A stretch of DNA of 64,000 nucleotides from NCBI RefSeq assembly GCF_000428105.1, contig NZ_ATZH01000022.1, positions 1 to 64,000 of the forward strand. The letters are read 5' to 3'. The DNA comes from Bacteroides pyogenes DSM 20611 = JCM 6294 (GTDB lineage: Bacteria > Bacteroidota > Bacteroidia > Bacteroidales > Bacteroidaceae). Position numbers and translations under genes: made by a program. Of the stretch, positions 46,778 to 57,247 are shown piece after piece. The notes below the pieces were generated by a model, which saw only the letters and a program-made list of their open reading frames with translations, ran no database searches and was not told where the DNA came from. The first letter of the stretch is position 1. The number at the start of each line of letters is the position of its first letter.

Positions 46778-47743
46778 TTAGTTCATAGCCTGCAACTGGC
46801 GGAATAATTCTTTCTGTTTCTCGGTCAGGTTGGTAGGAATCCCGACAGAGTAAGTCACGATCAAATCGCCCGTTTGCCCTTCTTTCTTATAAACCGGAAA
46901 ACCTTTGCCCTTCAGGCGAACTTTCGTTCCGCTCTGAGTCTCCGGTTTTACCTTCAGTTTCACTTTTCCGTCGAGCGTGTCGATTACCGTATCGCCGCCC
47001 AACACAGCCGTATAGAGGTCGATTTCGACATCTACGTACAAGTCGTCGCCCAGTCGTTTGAACACCGGATCAGCGGCAATGACGAACGTGATGTACAAGT
47101 CGCCCGCAGGACCTCCGTTTATTCCTTCGGCTCCGTAGCCTTTCAATTTGATGACCTGACCGTCGGCTACCCCGGCGGGAATGGTGATACGCACCTGCTT
47201 GCCGTTGACAGTCAGTATTTGTTTATGCGTGCGTGCAGCGTCGCGAAGCGAGAGATGAAGCTCGGCAGTATAATCTTGCCCGCGAAATCCTGCGGCGCTT
47301 CCGTCTCTCTTACCACGGCTTCCGAACATGGATTCGAAGAAATCGGAAAATCCCCCGGCATTGTTTCCCTCGAATCCTTCGCCTCCGGACGAATACCAGT
47401 AAGTTCCCTTTCCGTCCGTAAACCCTCGCGCCCCGCTGCCGAAACCGCCGAAATCCCGGGCACTGCCGAAGCCGCCGGCCTCTTGCCGGGCTTTCTTCTG
47501 CGCCTCAAACTCATCGGCATGCTTCCAATGCTCGCCGTATTCATCGTATTTCTTGCGCTTTTCGGGATCGCTCAAAACCTCGTTGGCCTCATTGATCTGC
47601 TGGAACTTATCCTTTGCGCTTGGGTCGTTGGGATTCAAATCGGGATGATATTTGCGGGCCAACTTACGGAAAGCCTTCTTTATATCACCTTGCGAAGCGG
47701 TTTTCTCCACCCCAAGAATTTGATAATAATCTATATAAGCCAT
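46778..47743 (-). CDS. cbpA: DnaJ-family co-chaperone CbpA
   Basis: 321 residues: a J domain at 1-70 with HPD ([10 protein letters not shown]), a Gly/Phe-rich linker (about 85-150) and a DnaJ_C substrate-binding region, without the Cys-rich zinc finger, as in CbpA. It stimulates DnaK ATPase activity and delivers unfolded protein. The start ATG at 47743 follows directly from the family N-terminus [12 protein letters not shown]. Confidence 0.92.
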   Translation of the reverse strand: MAYIDYYQILGVEKTASQGDIKKAFRKLARKYHPDLNPNDPSAKDKFQQINEANEVLSDPEKRKKYDEYGEHWKHADEFEAQKKARQEAGGFGSARDFGGFGSGARGFTDGKGTYWYSSGGEGFEGNNAGGFSDFFESMFGSRGKRDGSAAGFRGQDYTAELHLSLRDAARTHKQILTVNGKQVRITIPAGVADGQVIKLKGYGAEGINGGPAGDLYITFVIAADPVFKRLGDDLYVDVEIDLYTAVLGGDTVIDTLDGKVKLKVKPETQSGTKVRLKGKGFPVYKKEGQTGDLIVTYSVGIPTNLTEKQKELFRQLQAMN

Positions 47744-47906
47744 ATCTAATGTTATTTAATCGTTCACGCGATATATGCAAATAACAAGCCAATCAGCAGT
47801 TTAGATGCGGCTTTTAGCACTATTTAATGCTATTCCTCCATCCGGCACATCCTTATCAGACGACTTTTATGACAGCAAGAAGAGAGGCGCGGCTGCTCTT
47901 CTTTCC

Positions 47907-48096
47907 CACAAAAATCAGCATGAAGTACGGCTTTGTGATAAAAAAGCGGCAGGGTTGCCAGACTTATTTCTCCAGCAACATTCGCATGAGGCAAGGCTTC
48001 GCGACAACAAAACGGAAGGTTGGCCGGACTCCTCCTCCAGCAACATTAGCATGAGGCAGGGCTTCGCGACAACAAAACGAAAGGTTGACCGGCAGG
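47907..48096. repeat. 65-bp tandem repeat, about three copies
   Basis: CCAGCAACATT-GCATGAGGCA followed by GGCTTCGCGACAACAAAACG occurs from 47972 and again from 48037 (65-bp step), with a degenerate copy from about 47907. The last copy abuts the stop codon of the phosphoethanolamine transferase gene. It fills most of the gap 47744-48100; no gene is seen. Confidence 0.8.
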
Positions 48097-48100
48097 CGGA

Positions 48101-49807
48101 TCAATAACGGATTCCTTTCTGTTGCAGCATCCGGAAATCTTCCTTCCGCATTCCCAGATATTGCAGCGAACGAGGTTCGTTATGATCGTTCAGATACACC
48201 CTCGGCTTCATCGTATAGGCAGTACTTGCCACAGACAGCGAATCGCTCCGGTAAGGAGTCTCTATCCCGGCAATGTGGAGCATGGTGGGAAAGAACGAAC
48301 TGCTTGAAGAAACGTCTTTCAGGCGGTTGTCCGCCAAAGCAGTCCACTTGGCGGGATAGGCCGCCCGGTAGCTTTCCGACATCCAGACAAGGAAAGGTAC
48401 ATGCAGCTGATAGTAAGAAGGAACGGGAGAGGCATGTAGGAACAGCCGGCGGGAATCATCGAAAACATCCTCGCCGTGGTCGGAAGTATAGAGCAATGCC
48501 GCGTCGACACGCCGATGCTCCAACAACCCGATCAGGCGGGATAAGAACCTGTCGGTATACCGGATGGTATTGTCATAGGCGTTGATGAGGTTCGAACGGT
48601 ATTTCACTTCGGCATCCACAGGATGATCGGGAGTAAAGAAAGCCTCATCGGCAGCATAACGCTCGCGGTAATTGAAATGCGAACCGTACGTATGAAGCAA
48701 AATAAACTGCTTCTTTGCGCCTTTGTCCAGCTCACGCTTCACCATTTCCAGAAGCACGTCATCCGAAGGATTGTATGCAATACCGGCATTCGCTTCCTCT
48801 TTCACAAAGACGGAAGTGTCGGCTTCCATGCCGAAGAAGTCGATGAACGAATGGTTGTAACGCTGATTGGAGAAAAATGCCGTGCGGTATCCCGCCTCTT
48901 TGAAAGCGGTGACAATGCTTTTCTGCCGGTAGATCGAATCATAGCTGTGTGCCGTGACGGACGAAAGCAACATGGGTACGCTCTTGTGCGTGGTGTTCGA
49001 TTCCGACAGTGCTTTAGGGAATGCCGCCAAGCCTTCGCGGCGGGAAAGCAACGGATTCGTCTCACGTTCGTATCCGTACAATTGCCAGTTCAAGGCGCGC
49101 GCAGTTTCGCCCACCACCATCACATACACCTCATTTTCATCTTCAGGGTGTGTCGATCGGGCATGGAAAGTGAACGACTCCGACGTCCGGTGATAGTTCT
49201 TCGTCCGGACATTCCGCTGAAAAGCAAGCCCGATATTATAGCATACGTTCACGGGATACAAGTCCGACTGCGGTTCATACCTCTCATCCTGAAGATAGGC
49301 TCCGCCGAGTGTCAAGAGCGAAACGCAAAGAAGCAGCAAGGCCCGTCTCCGCCCGCGGCTTATGAACGCAGCCGGCAGCCGGCGTTTACGGACCATAGAA
49401 ACAGTTCCCAATACCAAAGCGGGCACATAGAGTATCACCACCATCACAATGGCAGGCAGAAGATTGTTCAGAAGCTCCATCGCCTCCGTCGGATTGGTAG
49501 TCATCAGATTCAGGAACATATCCACGGCGATAATCGACTGCCCGAACAGGTAGAGCAACACAAGCTGGAAAGCTCCCAGAAAAACAAACGGGAACAGCAA
49601 CCAAAACGTTCTGCCGCAATTGCGCGACAAAGTCATCACCAAATAGTAACACGCAAACGGAAGCAATACGTTGCACAACTTCGCCATCAAAGGCAACGGC
49701 TCTGTAAAGCAAAGCGCGATGTTGGGCGTAATCAAAACGATCAGAAACAGATAAAACAAATGCTCCTGACTTTCGAACCGTTTTTTTATCTTCTTAAAAA
49801 GCTTCAT
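48101..49807 (-). CDS. Phosphoethanolamine transferase-like membrane sulfatase-fold protein (EptA family)
   Basis: 568 residues from ATG 49807 (ATG 49813 and 49843 are alternatives deeper inside the upstream gene). Five N-terminal membrane helices (about 20-165) are followed by a periplasmic alkaline-phosphatase/sulfatase fold domain with VVGETARALNWQLYGYERET (metal site), the nucleophile region NTTHKSVPMLLSSV, and YTSDHGEDVF. EptA-type enzymes add phosphoethanolamine to lipid A or other glycans from phosphatidylethanolamine, changing surface charge and polymyxin sensitivity. The start overlaps the end of the upstream barrel gene by 14 bp, which indicates translational coupling. Confidence 0.88.
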   Translation of the reverse strand: MKLFKKIKKRFESQEHLFYLFLIVLITPNIALCFTEPLPLMAKLCNVLLPFACYYLVMTLSRNCGRTFWLLFPFVFLGAFQLVLLYLFGQSIIAVDMFLNLMTTNPTEAMELLNNLLPAIVMVVILYVPALVLGTVSMVRKRRLPAAFISRGRRRALLLLCVSLLTLGGAYLQDERYEPQSDLYPVNVCYNIGLAFQRNVRTKNYHRTSESFTFHARSTHPEDENEVYVMVVGETARALNWQLYGYERETNPLLSRREGLAAFPKALSESNTTHKSVPMLLSSVTAHSYDSIYRQKSIVTAFKEAGYRTAFFSNQRYNHSFIDFFGMEADTSVFVKEEANAGIAYNPSDDVLLEMVKRELDKGAKKQFILLHTYGSHFNYRERYAADEAFFTPDHPVDAEVKYRSNLINAYDNTIRYTDRFLSRLIGLLEHRRVDAALLYTSDHGEDVFDDSRRLFLHASPVPSYYQLHVPFLVWMSESYRAAYPAKWTALADNRLKDVSSSSSFFPTMLHIAGIETPYRSDSLSVASTAYTMKPRVYLNDHNEPRSLQYLGMRKEDFRMLQQKGIRY

Positions 49808-50987
49808 TGACATTAAATATAAATCCGGTTTGATGCTTGCCAAACCCTAAATCCAAACGTACATTCACTCTTTTCTTAAATTCCCACCGATAGCCTATGC
49901 CGTAATTAGGCAGCACGTGCCCGGCAAGCAAACCGGAAAATGCGGGAAAAACGGTTCCCGCCCCCATCCACACCGCTACTCCATTCCGTTTCCATACATG
50001 CTGGCGAAGCTCGATTTGTGCATCCATCGCGCATTTGTCCCGATAGCGACCTTCGTAGTATCCGCGCATGGAATAGGCGCCGCCCAGCGTTGCCATCAGT
50101 CCCCACGGAACCTCTCCATAGTTCAATTGGGTGTGGAATTGCCCCGCCACCACTCCTCCTTTCCATACAGTATGATAAGAACAAGCCGTAAACTCGGTAC
50201 TTCCGAAAGCGTATTTACTGCTTAGAAACGACGGACTGATCCGTTGGTCAATGCGCAGATAATATCCTTTGTAAGCATTGGTCAGAAAATCGCGGGAGTC
50301 ATAAAGAACGGAGAGTCCGAAACCGACGTTGGTGGTACGCAGATCCATTCCTTCCAGCAATTCTTCCTTCTCAAAATCCCGTCCGGAGACATGGTCGAAT
50401 ACAATCATCGGTCCCAGATACAGCTTTTTCGATATCCGAAACATAAAGTCTGCCCTCACCTGAGCCTGCAAGCGTTTGTATTCGCTTTCATTCTCCGAGT
50501 TCGCTCCGTGTTCGTAGCCCCTTCCCCAATAAAGTCCGGGAAAAGAATAGAAATAAAGATTATAATTCAGGCGGTAGTTATCATGCGGAAACAAATGGTT
50601 GCCTCTCACTCCCAAAAGATAATAGCCTATTGTGGAGACATCGCCATAGAATGAAATATTGGAAGGAGGAAGAATCGTATCGTTGCGGTCGGTATGGTAC
50701 AAGCCGGCTGCTACCATGCCAATCCCAAATTTCGTATCACCGGAATAATGAGGACCGGCTATCACGCTAAAATCGAACGCTTTATCTTTTTTCTCCTTAT
50801 TAGCTTCCTCAAAATAGTCGAACAGTCTTCGTAAGGGGCCATATTTTGTCATAACCGTGTCCGATATGCTTTTCCCGTCAACGCACAACGGATACTCGGA
50901 CGGAACAGAATTAGCTGACGCATGTATAGCCGCTTGCCCCCAAATAAGTAATACAGAAAGTATTTGTTTGTTTAATCTAATACCCAT
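49794..50987 (-). CDS. BamA/TamA-family (Omp85-type) outer-membrane barrel protein
   Basis: 397 residues from ATG 50987; the upstream ATG at 51017 precedes the predicted transcript start. It has a signal peptide (ending ASA), a short N-terminal segment without POTRA domains, and a C-terminal surface-antigen beta-barrel. The Omp85 loop-6 motif is visible as RGYYEGRYRD. Barrel-only Omp85 relatives often secrete or anchor a partner passenger; none is recognisable next door except the EptA-like gene with which it overlaps. The exact function is unknown. Confidence 0.8.
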   Translation of the reverse strand: MGIRLNKQILSVLLIWGQAAIHASANSVPSEYPLCVDGKSISDTVMTKYGPLRRLFDYFEEANKEKKDKAFDFSVIAGPHYSGDTKFGIGMVAAGLYHTDRNDTILPPSNISFYGDVSTIGYYLLGVRGNHLFPHDNYRLNYNLYFYSFPGLYWGRGYEHGANSENESEYKRLQAQVRADFMFRISKKLYLGPMIVFDHVSGRDFEKEELLEGMDLRTTNVGFGLSVLYDSRDFLTNAYKGYYLRIDQRISPSFLSSKYAFGSTEFTACSYHTVWKGGVVAGQFHTQLNYGEVPWGLMATLGGAYSMRGYYEGRYRDKCAMDAQIELRQHVWKRNGVAVWMGAGTVFPAFSGLLAGHVLPNYGIGYRWEFKKRVNVRLDLGFGKHQTGFIFNVNEAF

Positions 50988-51018
50988 ATCAAGAAATAAG
51001 AAGACCACTTTAAGCATA

Positions 51019-51047
51019 CAAAGTTAGTTTGAAACTTCCTATCACAA
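51019..51047 (-). promoter_or_regulatory. Promoter of the Omp85-like/EptA-like operon
   Basis: On the minus strand TTG (51047-51045), 18 bp, TAACTTTG (51026-51019). Transcription would start near 51012, which supports the start at 50987. Confidence 0.7.
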
Positions 51048-51115
51048 TCATATTACGGATATTTTAGCATCTCCTTTCCCCTTTTTTAACTTTTCAGATT
51101 CAACCAAGCGCAGCA

Positions 51116-51334
51116 TCAGCCGATATAGATATTTACATACAGGTAAAGGTAAAGATCGTCATCATTCTGATAAATCTCTATTTTATCTTCGCGAGCCAAC
51201 CAGCCTATGGCAGCCCCTAATGCCAAATCATCCAAGCCGGATGCCTTCTTCAGGGCAGCATAAGTCCACCTTTGATTATTACACAATAATTGCCAAACTT
51301 TTCCTGCATTAAAGCCTATTTCACTTTTATTCAT
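51116..51334 (-). CDS. Small winged helix-turn-helix protein
   Basis: 72 residues from ATG 51334; the longer frame from TTG 51421 adds an unlikely hydrophobic stretch. The core GFNAGKVWQLLCNNQRWTYA then LKKASGLDDLALGAAIGWLA resembles the Bacteroidetes 'winged helix-turn-helix domain' family (DUF-type, PF10771-like). Such proteins are assumed to be DNA-binding, with no known targets. Confidence 0.75.
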   Translation of the reverse strand: MNKSEIGFNAGKVWQLLCNNQRWTYAALKKASGLDDLALGAAIGWLAREDKIEIYQNDDDLYLYLYVNIYIG

Positions 51335-51724
51335 AGTCAGAAAAATTAAAAGGTTAAGAAAAATAATTATAGAATACTCTATAAAAAAAGAACAAATCAG
51401 CATCATTATTAGTTTGTTCAATTACACTGAAAAGTTCTCAAAAAAGGCCTTTTAACATATTTAAAAAGGAAATACGGTAAGACAAAGAGACAAATAACAA
51501 ACAAAGTCCGGAAAAGAGCGTCAATTTGAATAGATAAAAAAGATTTATCCGGAAAATAAAAAAGTAATGAAATAAAAGTTTGATTATCTTGCTCTCTAAG
51601 CTATTTTGACCTTTTATTTACTGAGACAAGACAGGAGGATAAGCAGGCTGAAAAAAACGTTGCGCGTTTGCAGGCAAACTAAAGCAAGGGAACTATCATG
51701 GTTGAAACCGGCAAATTAAAAATA
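51335..51724. other. Intergenic stretch upstream of the winged-helix gene
   Basis: AT-rich with no gene seen. It holds a palindrome AAAAGGCCTTTT (51442-51453) and, near 51670, GTTTGC-AG-GCAAAC, which resembles the repeat core at 11889-11975. Confidence 0.4.
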
Positions 51725-51756
51725 AGGCTGCCTCAAAGTACACGATGAGGCAGCCT
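51725..51756 (-). terminator. Terminator after groEL
   Basis: AGGCTGCCTCA (51725-51735) and TGAGGCAGCCT (51746-51756) form a perfect 11-bp stem; the minus strand continues TTATTTTTAATTT. Confidence 0.8.
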
Positions 51757-51789
51757 GTTTCTTTGTTTAATTAAACCGCAGGGGCGATA

Positions 51790-53445
<1,656 letters not shown>

Positions 53446-53470
53446 TTATTATTTATGATTGATTTGATTA

Positions 53471-53743
53471 TTAACCCAAGACTGCCAGTACGTCGCTCTG
53501 ACGCATGATGAGGTATTTCGAACCTTCCACTTCGAGTTCCGTTCCGGCATATTTGCCATACAAAACCGTATCGCCCACTTTCAATACCATCTCTTCGTCT
53601 TTCGTACCGTGACCTACCGCCACAACTTCGCCTTTCAAAGGTTTCTCTTTTGCCGTATCGGGTATGATGATACCGCCAACCGTTTTTTCTTCCGCAGGTG
53701 CAGGGAGAATAAGCACTCTGTCTGCCAATGGTTTAATGTTCAT
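53471..53743 (-). CDS. groES: Co-chaperonin GroES
   Basis: 90 residues from ATG 53743 ([13 protein letters not shown]); the reading frame is open upstream but the extra stretch is not family-like and overlaps the promoter and repeats. The mobile-loop region [17 protein letters not shown] and the C-terminal strand are intact. It caps the GroEL ring. Confidence 0.97.
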   Translation of the reverse strand: MNIKPLADRVLILPAPAEEKTVGGIIIPDTAKEKPLKGEVVAVGHGTKDEEMVLKVGDTVLYGKYAGTELEVEGSKYLIMRQSDVLAVLG

Positions 53744-53761
53744 AATGCTTTTGTTATATTT

Positions 53762-53769
53762 TAAAGTTA
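53762..53769 (-). promoter_or_regulatory. -7-like element of the groESL operon
   Basis: TAACTTTA on the minus strand (one mismatch to TAnnTTTG), 19 bp before the ATG, with TTTG about 17 bp upstream. Confidence 0.45.
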
Positions 53770-54040
53770 TACATATATGATAATAACAAACTGCCTTTAT
53801 CAATCGGGCAGGACGCAGAAGAGATTGCGAAAAGCGTGCCAAAACGATAAAGAAGGAATTTGTCAGGAGCAGACTGACAAAATGACGCAAAGCAGACAAC
53901 CGAGCATGCAAACGCCGTGTTTCATGCAAAGCCGGCAAACTCCCATTACAAAGATTTCCGCACCTCATCTCAGGGACATCCGCACCGGATTCGAAACACA
54001 AAGGCCCGTAGACGAGGGTGGTTGGAAGTCTGTTTTCAAA

Positions 54041-54160
54041 ACCCGCCGTGTTTGCTTTCAAAGCCCGCCGCCTTTCATTTCAAAGCCCGCCGCCTTTTTT
54101 TCAAAGCCCGCCGTGTTTTTTTCAAAGCCCGCGGGCTTTTTTGGCAGAGTCCGCCGTGTT
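54041..54160. repeat. GCCCGCCG repeat array, 21-22 bp period
   Basis: Units start at 54041 (ACCCGCCG), 54063, 54085, 54106, 54128 and 54149, steps of 22, 22, 21, 22 and 21 bp, separated by TTT/CAAA-rich spacers. The fifth unit contains a perfect palindrome AAAGCCCGCGGGCTTT. It is the reverse complement family of the array at 39411-39497. The gap 53770-54434 holds no recognised gene. Confidence 0.85.
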
Positions 54161-54434
54161 TTTCTTCGGCAAACAAATCCGTTGTGTTTCAACGCAATGT
54201 GCTGTGCCTTGTCGAAAGGGCACACGAACTTAACCTCCGTCTTGTCTGCCTCTACCGACGCTCTGTACTGTTTGGATCGATAAACCAAAACTTAATAACA
54301 AGCGCACTACTCTTTCAGTAAATGAAAACAACTTTGGTTACTCCTCAAAAACATCTCTTTTTTAAACCGATATATACTGTTATTTCCTTTTAATACTGTA
54401 TATTCGCACCTAAAAACAAACAAATTGTCTCCTT

Positions 54435-55466
54435 ATGAACAAACTGACATTTGCCGGAATATTACTGTGCGCTTACTTTTACAGTTCCTGCTCTTTACTG
54501 CCTGACAGGCAAAACGGCTCCGAAAAACAGGAGAAAGAACCGCTTTCCTGGCAAGATACACTTGCCGCAACCGAAGCCGCCCGAATAAAGGAAGTAGAAG
54601 CCGGCGAAATAAAAATCGGCAAAGAGTTGCTATACGACCAATATACATTAGACAGCATTTATCCGTACAAAGACACGACCCGCCGCTTTCAGTGGGAGAA
54701 AATAAAAGAAAAACTCGCGTTATTGGAAAACATACAGTCGGAACCCCGGCAATGGGCGATACTTCAAAACTACAAGAACCGCAACGGAGAGGCGCCACTG
54801 GTGAAAAAGTTTCATAGAAATTCGTACAAACGGATAGCGGATTCGTTCGGCACGGAAAGGTATCAGTCCGTCCCGCTATACGAACTCACGGATACGCTGA
54901 CGCCCGAACGCTACGCGCAGGACGGAGAGCTGACCCGCTTTCTCGCAAGCGAAGGAAGTTTCATGAAAATGGAACCCATACACACCGGAGACGTCTGGAT
55001 GGTTCCACAAAAATATGTCAAGCTTATCGGCGACTCCATCGTTTTTGACCGAGCCATTTTCGTCGACCGCCACAACCAGAACATCGCTACGCTGGAACGC
55101 ATAGGCCGTGCACAGTGGACGATACGGAGTATGAATCCTTCTACTACGGGACGATACCGCCCGCCGTATGCACAAAAGACACCGATAGGCATGTTCGTCT
55201 TACAAGAGAAAAAAAGAAAAATGATATATTTAAAAGACGGCTCTCCGGAAGTTGCGGGATATGCTCCTTATGCCAGCCGATTCACGGACGGAGCATACAT
55301 TCACGGCGTACCCGTTCAGCTTCCCCGAACGGCGGAAATAGAGTATAGCCACTCGTTGGGAACGACTCCCCGTTCGCACATGTGCGTGCGGAATGCCACT
55401 TCACACGCTAAATTTATTTTCGAGTGGGCGCCTGTAAATGAGACGATTATTTTTGTTTTGGAATAA
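54435..55466 (+). CDS. L,D-transpeptidase (YkuD) lipoprotein
   Basis: 343 residues with a lipoprotein signal (YFYSSC near residue 19). The C-terminal YkuD domain has YIHGVPV and TTPRSHMCVRNATSHAKF, with the catalytic Cys. The usual motif is SHGC; here Gly is Met (SHMC). YkuD enzymes make 3-3 cross-links in peptidoglycan or attach proteins to it. An upstream -7-like box, TATATTCG (54399-54406), has one mismatch. The next gene encodes a second, different YkuD-fold protein. Confidence 0.85.
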   Translation: MNKLTFAGILLCAYFYSSCSLLPDRQNGSEKQEKEPLSWQDTLAATEAARIKEVEAGEIKIGKELLYDQYTLDSIYPYKDTTRRFQWEKIKEKLALLENIQSEPRQWAILQNYKNRNGEAPLVKKFHRNSYKRIADSFGTERYQSVPLYELTDTLTPERYAQDGELTRFLASEGSFMKMEPIHTGDVWMVPQKYVKLIGDSIVFDRAIFVDRHNQNIATLERIGRAQWTIRSMNPSTTGRYRPPYAQKTPIGMFVLQEKKRKMIYLKDGSPEVAGYAPYASRFTDGAYIHGVPVQLPRTAEIEYSHSLGTTPRSHMCVRNATSHAKFIFEWAPVNETIIFVLE

Positions 55467-55473
55467 AAAGCGT

Positions 55474-55481
55474 TATCTTTG
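55474..55481 (+). promoter_or_regulatory. -7 element of the YkuD_2-type gene
   Basis: TATCTTTG, exact match, with TTTG (55452-55455) 18 bp upstream; it begins 8 bp after the stop of the previous gene and 36 bp before ATG 55510. Confidence 0.65.
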
Positions 55482-55509
55482 CCGCATTATTTTTCAGAAA
55501 AAAGAATTC

Positions 55510-56253
55510 ATGCGAAAAGTTTCTCTCATATTGTTGATATTTCTTCTCATTCCATCAGGAAACATTTCCACCCGTGCGATGAGACCCGCTCCGGTATTGT
55601 CCGGCACAGGTTCCGAACTGGCGGCGGGCGAACAACTTTTCGAGGAGATGCAATTGGGAGGCGTGGTAAATTTCGTGGCTTTCCGCCAAGCAGTGGCGGG
55701 ATATCTGCGAATCAAAGAAAAAAGCAAACCGGTTCTGACGCTTATCGATTTCACCAAAGCCTCTACCGAGAAACGTCTCTTCGTTTTCGACATGGAAAAG
55801 AAAAAGTTAGTATTCAGTTCTGTTGTGGCCCATGGCAGAAACAGCGGAGAAAACTACGCTACTTCTTTTTCCAATAAATACGGTTCATACAAAAGTTCGC
55901 TCGGATTCTATCTCACCGGACATACGTATCAAGGGAAAAACGGTTATTCGTTGATATTGAACGGATTGGAGAAGGGCATCAACGACAAAGCCCGTGAGAG
56001 GGCAATCGTGGTACATGGAGCAGCTTATGCCAACCCTTCCGTGGCGGCTTCTGCGGGTCGATTGGGAAGAAGCTTCGGATGTCCTGCCCTGCCGCAAGCC
56101 ATCACAAAGCCCATCATCAATACGATCAAAGGAGGAAGCGTCATGTTCATTTATGCCAACAATCAGGATTATATGGCACAAAGCAGTATCCTGAAAGGGT
56201 TGCAGCAGACAGGATTGCTGACACGGAATCAATTCCCCCATCCACAGCAATAG
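55510..56253 (+). CDS. Secreted murein L,D-transpeptidase catalytic-domain protein (YkuD_2 type)
   Basis: 247 residues from ATG 55510; the longer frame starting at 55438 runs through the promoter. A signal peptide (about 1-23) is followed by the YkuD_2 domain with IVVHGAAYANPSVAASAGR and SFGCPALP carrying the catalytic Cys. The family is often annotated as murein L,D-transpeptidase, but its exact reaction is less well studied than YkuD. It acts in the periplasm. Confidence 0.85.
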   Translation: MRKVSLILLIFLLIPSGNISTRAMRPAPVLSGTGSELAAGEQLFEEMQLGGVVNFVAFRQAVAGYLRIKEKSKPVLTLIDFTKASTEKRLFVFDMEKKKLVFSSVVAHGRNSGENYATSFSNKYGSYKSSLGFYLTGHTYQGKNGYSLILNGLEKGINDKARERAIVVHGAAYANPSVAASAGRLGRSFGCPALPQAITKPIINTIKGGSVMFIYANNQDYMAQSSILKGLQQTGLLTRNQFPHPQQ

Positions 56254-56330
56254 AATCTTGCCTTTATAATATCCGCTCCCGCCTTTTAAGGATTGAAACA
56301 AGTGCCTGATCATATCTTAAAACCGACTGT

Positions 56331-57060
56331 CTATCGCGCTTTTCTCCGATTTTTCCTGTGCCAGATGACAAAGCCCGTTATTGGCAGAGAGGCCCCTATC
56401 AGGCTGGCAAGCAACATGATTGATTTACCGAACAACCCCAATATGCTTCCGCCGTGCAGTGCGAGATTCATCCTCCTGAGCTTATGAACGGCAGAGGCGT
56501 CTTCATACTTGCCGGTAAAAGGACCGGAGCCTTTGCACGGCTTCAACGTATGACGGTCGAAAAACAAATAATCTGTCCTGGAGCGGGAACCGCGCCGATG
56601 CCCCACACTTACCCTGAACACGCCGTCTTTCTTCGAGGGCAGCGAAAAGGAAAGTTTTTTAGCTTCGGGCGATTCCGCTTTCAACCGGTAGAAAAGGCTG
56701 TCTAAAGGTTCTACTACCCGTGAAGAAGTTTGTAAGGTATCCGAAACAGGAATCATATTCGGCTGCAAGCTTTCGCCACCGGAGAGACTATTGCATAAAA
56801 GGATTTGTTAAACCATCCCAGACTAAAAATCAATCCGGTGAAACAAATTACAAATAAAGGCAGAAAAGCATAAAAGCCTAAAATGCGGTGCAAATCGAAG
56901 TTCAAACGGGGGAAAGTAAAAAGACGCTTCATCGTCAAGCGTTGCATAAGCGCTCTCCGGGTCCATTGCGGCGGGCACCACAATGTCAGTCCGGCAATGA
57001 GTGCGATAAAAAAGGCAAGCACGCTGTATCCCACGATAACGCTGCCTGTTATTAATATAC
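56331..57060 (-). pseudogene. Decayed PepSY-associated membrane protein gene
   Basis: Two minus-strand frames (57034-56753 and 56768-56331) together encode part of a PepSY-TM protein: a membrane segment VGYSVLAFFIALIAGLTLW, the LHRILGFYAFLPLFVICFTG helix, then a PepSY-like region and a final helix SLIGASLPITGFVIWH. The frames differ by a two-base change in a CT run near 56785 (TCTCTCC); removing CT restores AIVSGGESLQPNM. The N-terminal half (the first membrane helix and PepSY domain) is missing upstream, where a stop and the hydrogenase promoter begin. Such proteins are often tied to iron/siderophore uptake. Confidence 0.75.
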
Positions 57061-57213
57061 GGCTTCCTTATTACAAAAATAAAACCGCAAATTTAAGCAT
57101 ACGTTCAGAATCAGTCAATAACCGGATGTAGGTATTTAAACGAAGAAAAACTTTATAAAGGAAGAAATTATAATCATTTTTAATGATTATTCGTTTATCA
57201 GCAAACTAGTTAG

Positions 57214-57221
57214 TATCTTTG
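57214..57221 (+). promoter_or_regulatory. -7 element of the hydrogenase operon
   Basis: TATCTTTG, exact match, 27 bp before the ATG at 57248. Confidence 0.65.
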
Positions 57222-57247
57222 CGCCGAAAAAACCTCTTAATTTAGAT

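Noticed and set aside
48623..49810. 395-codon open frame on the plus strand
   Set aside because: It is antisense to the EptA-like gene, which has a full set of catalytic motifs and membrane helices.
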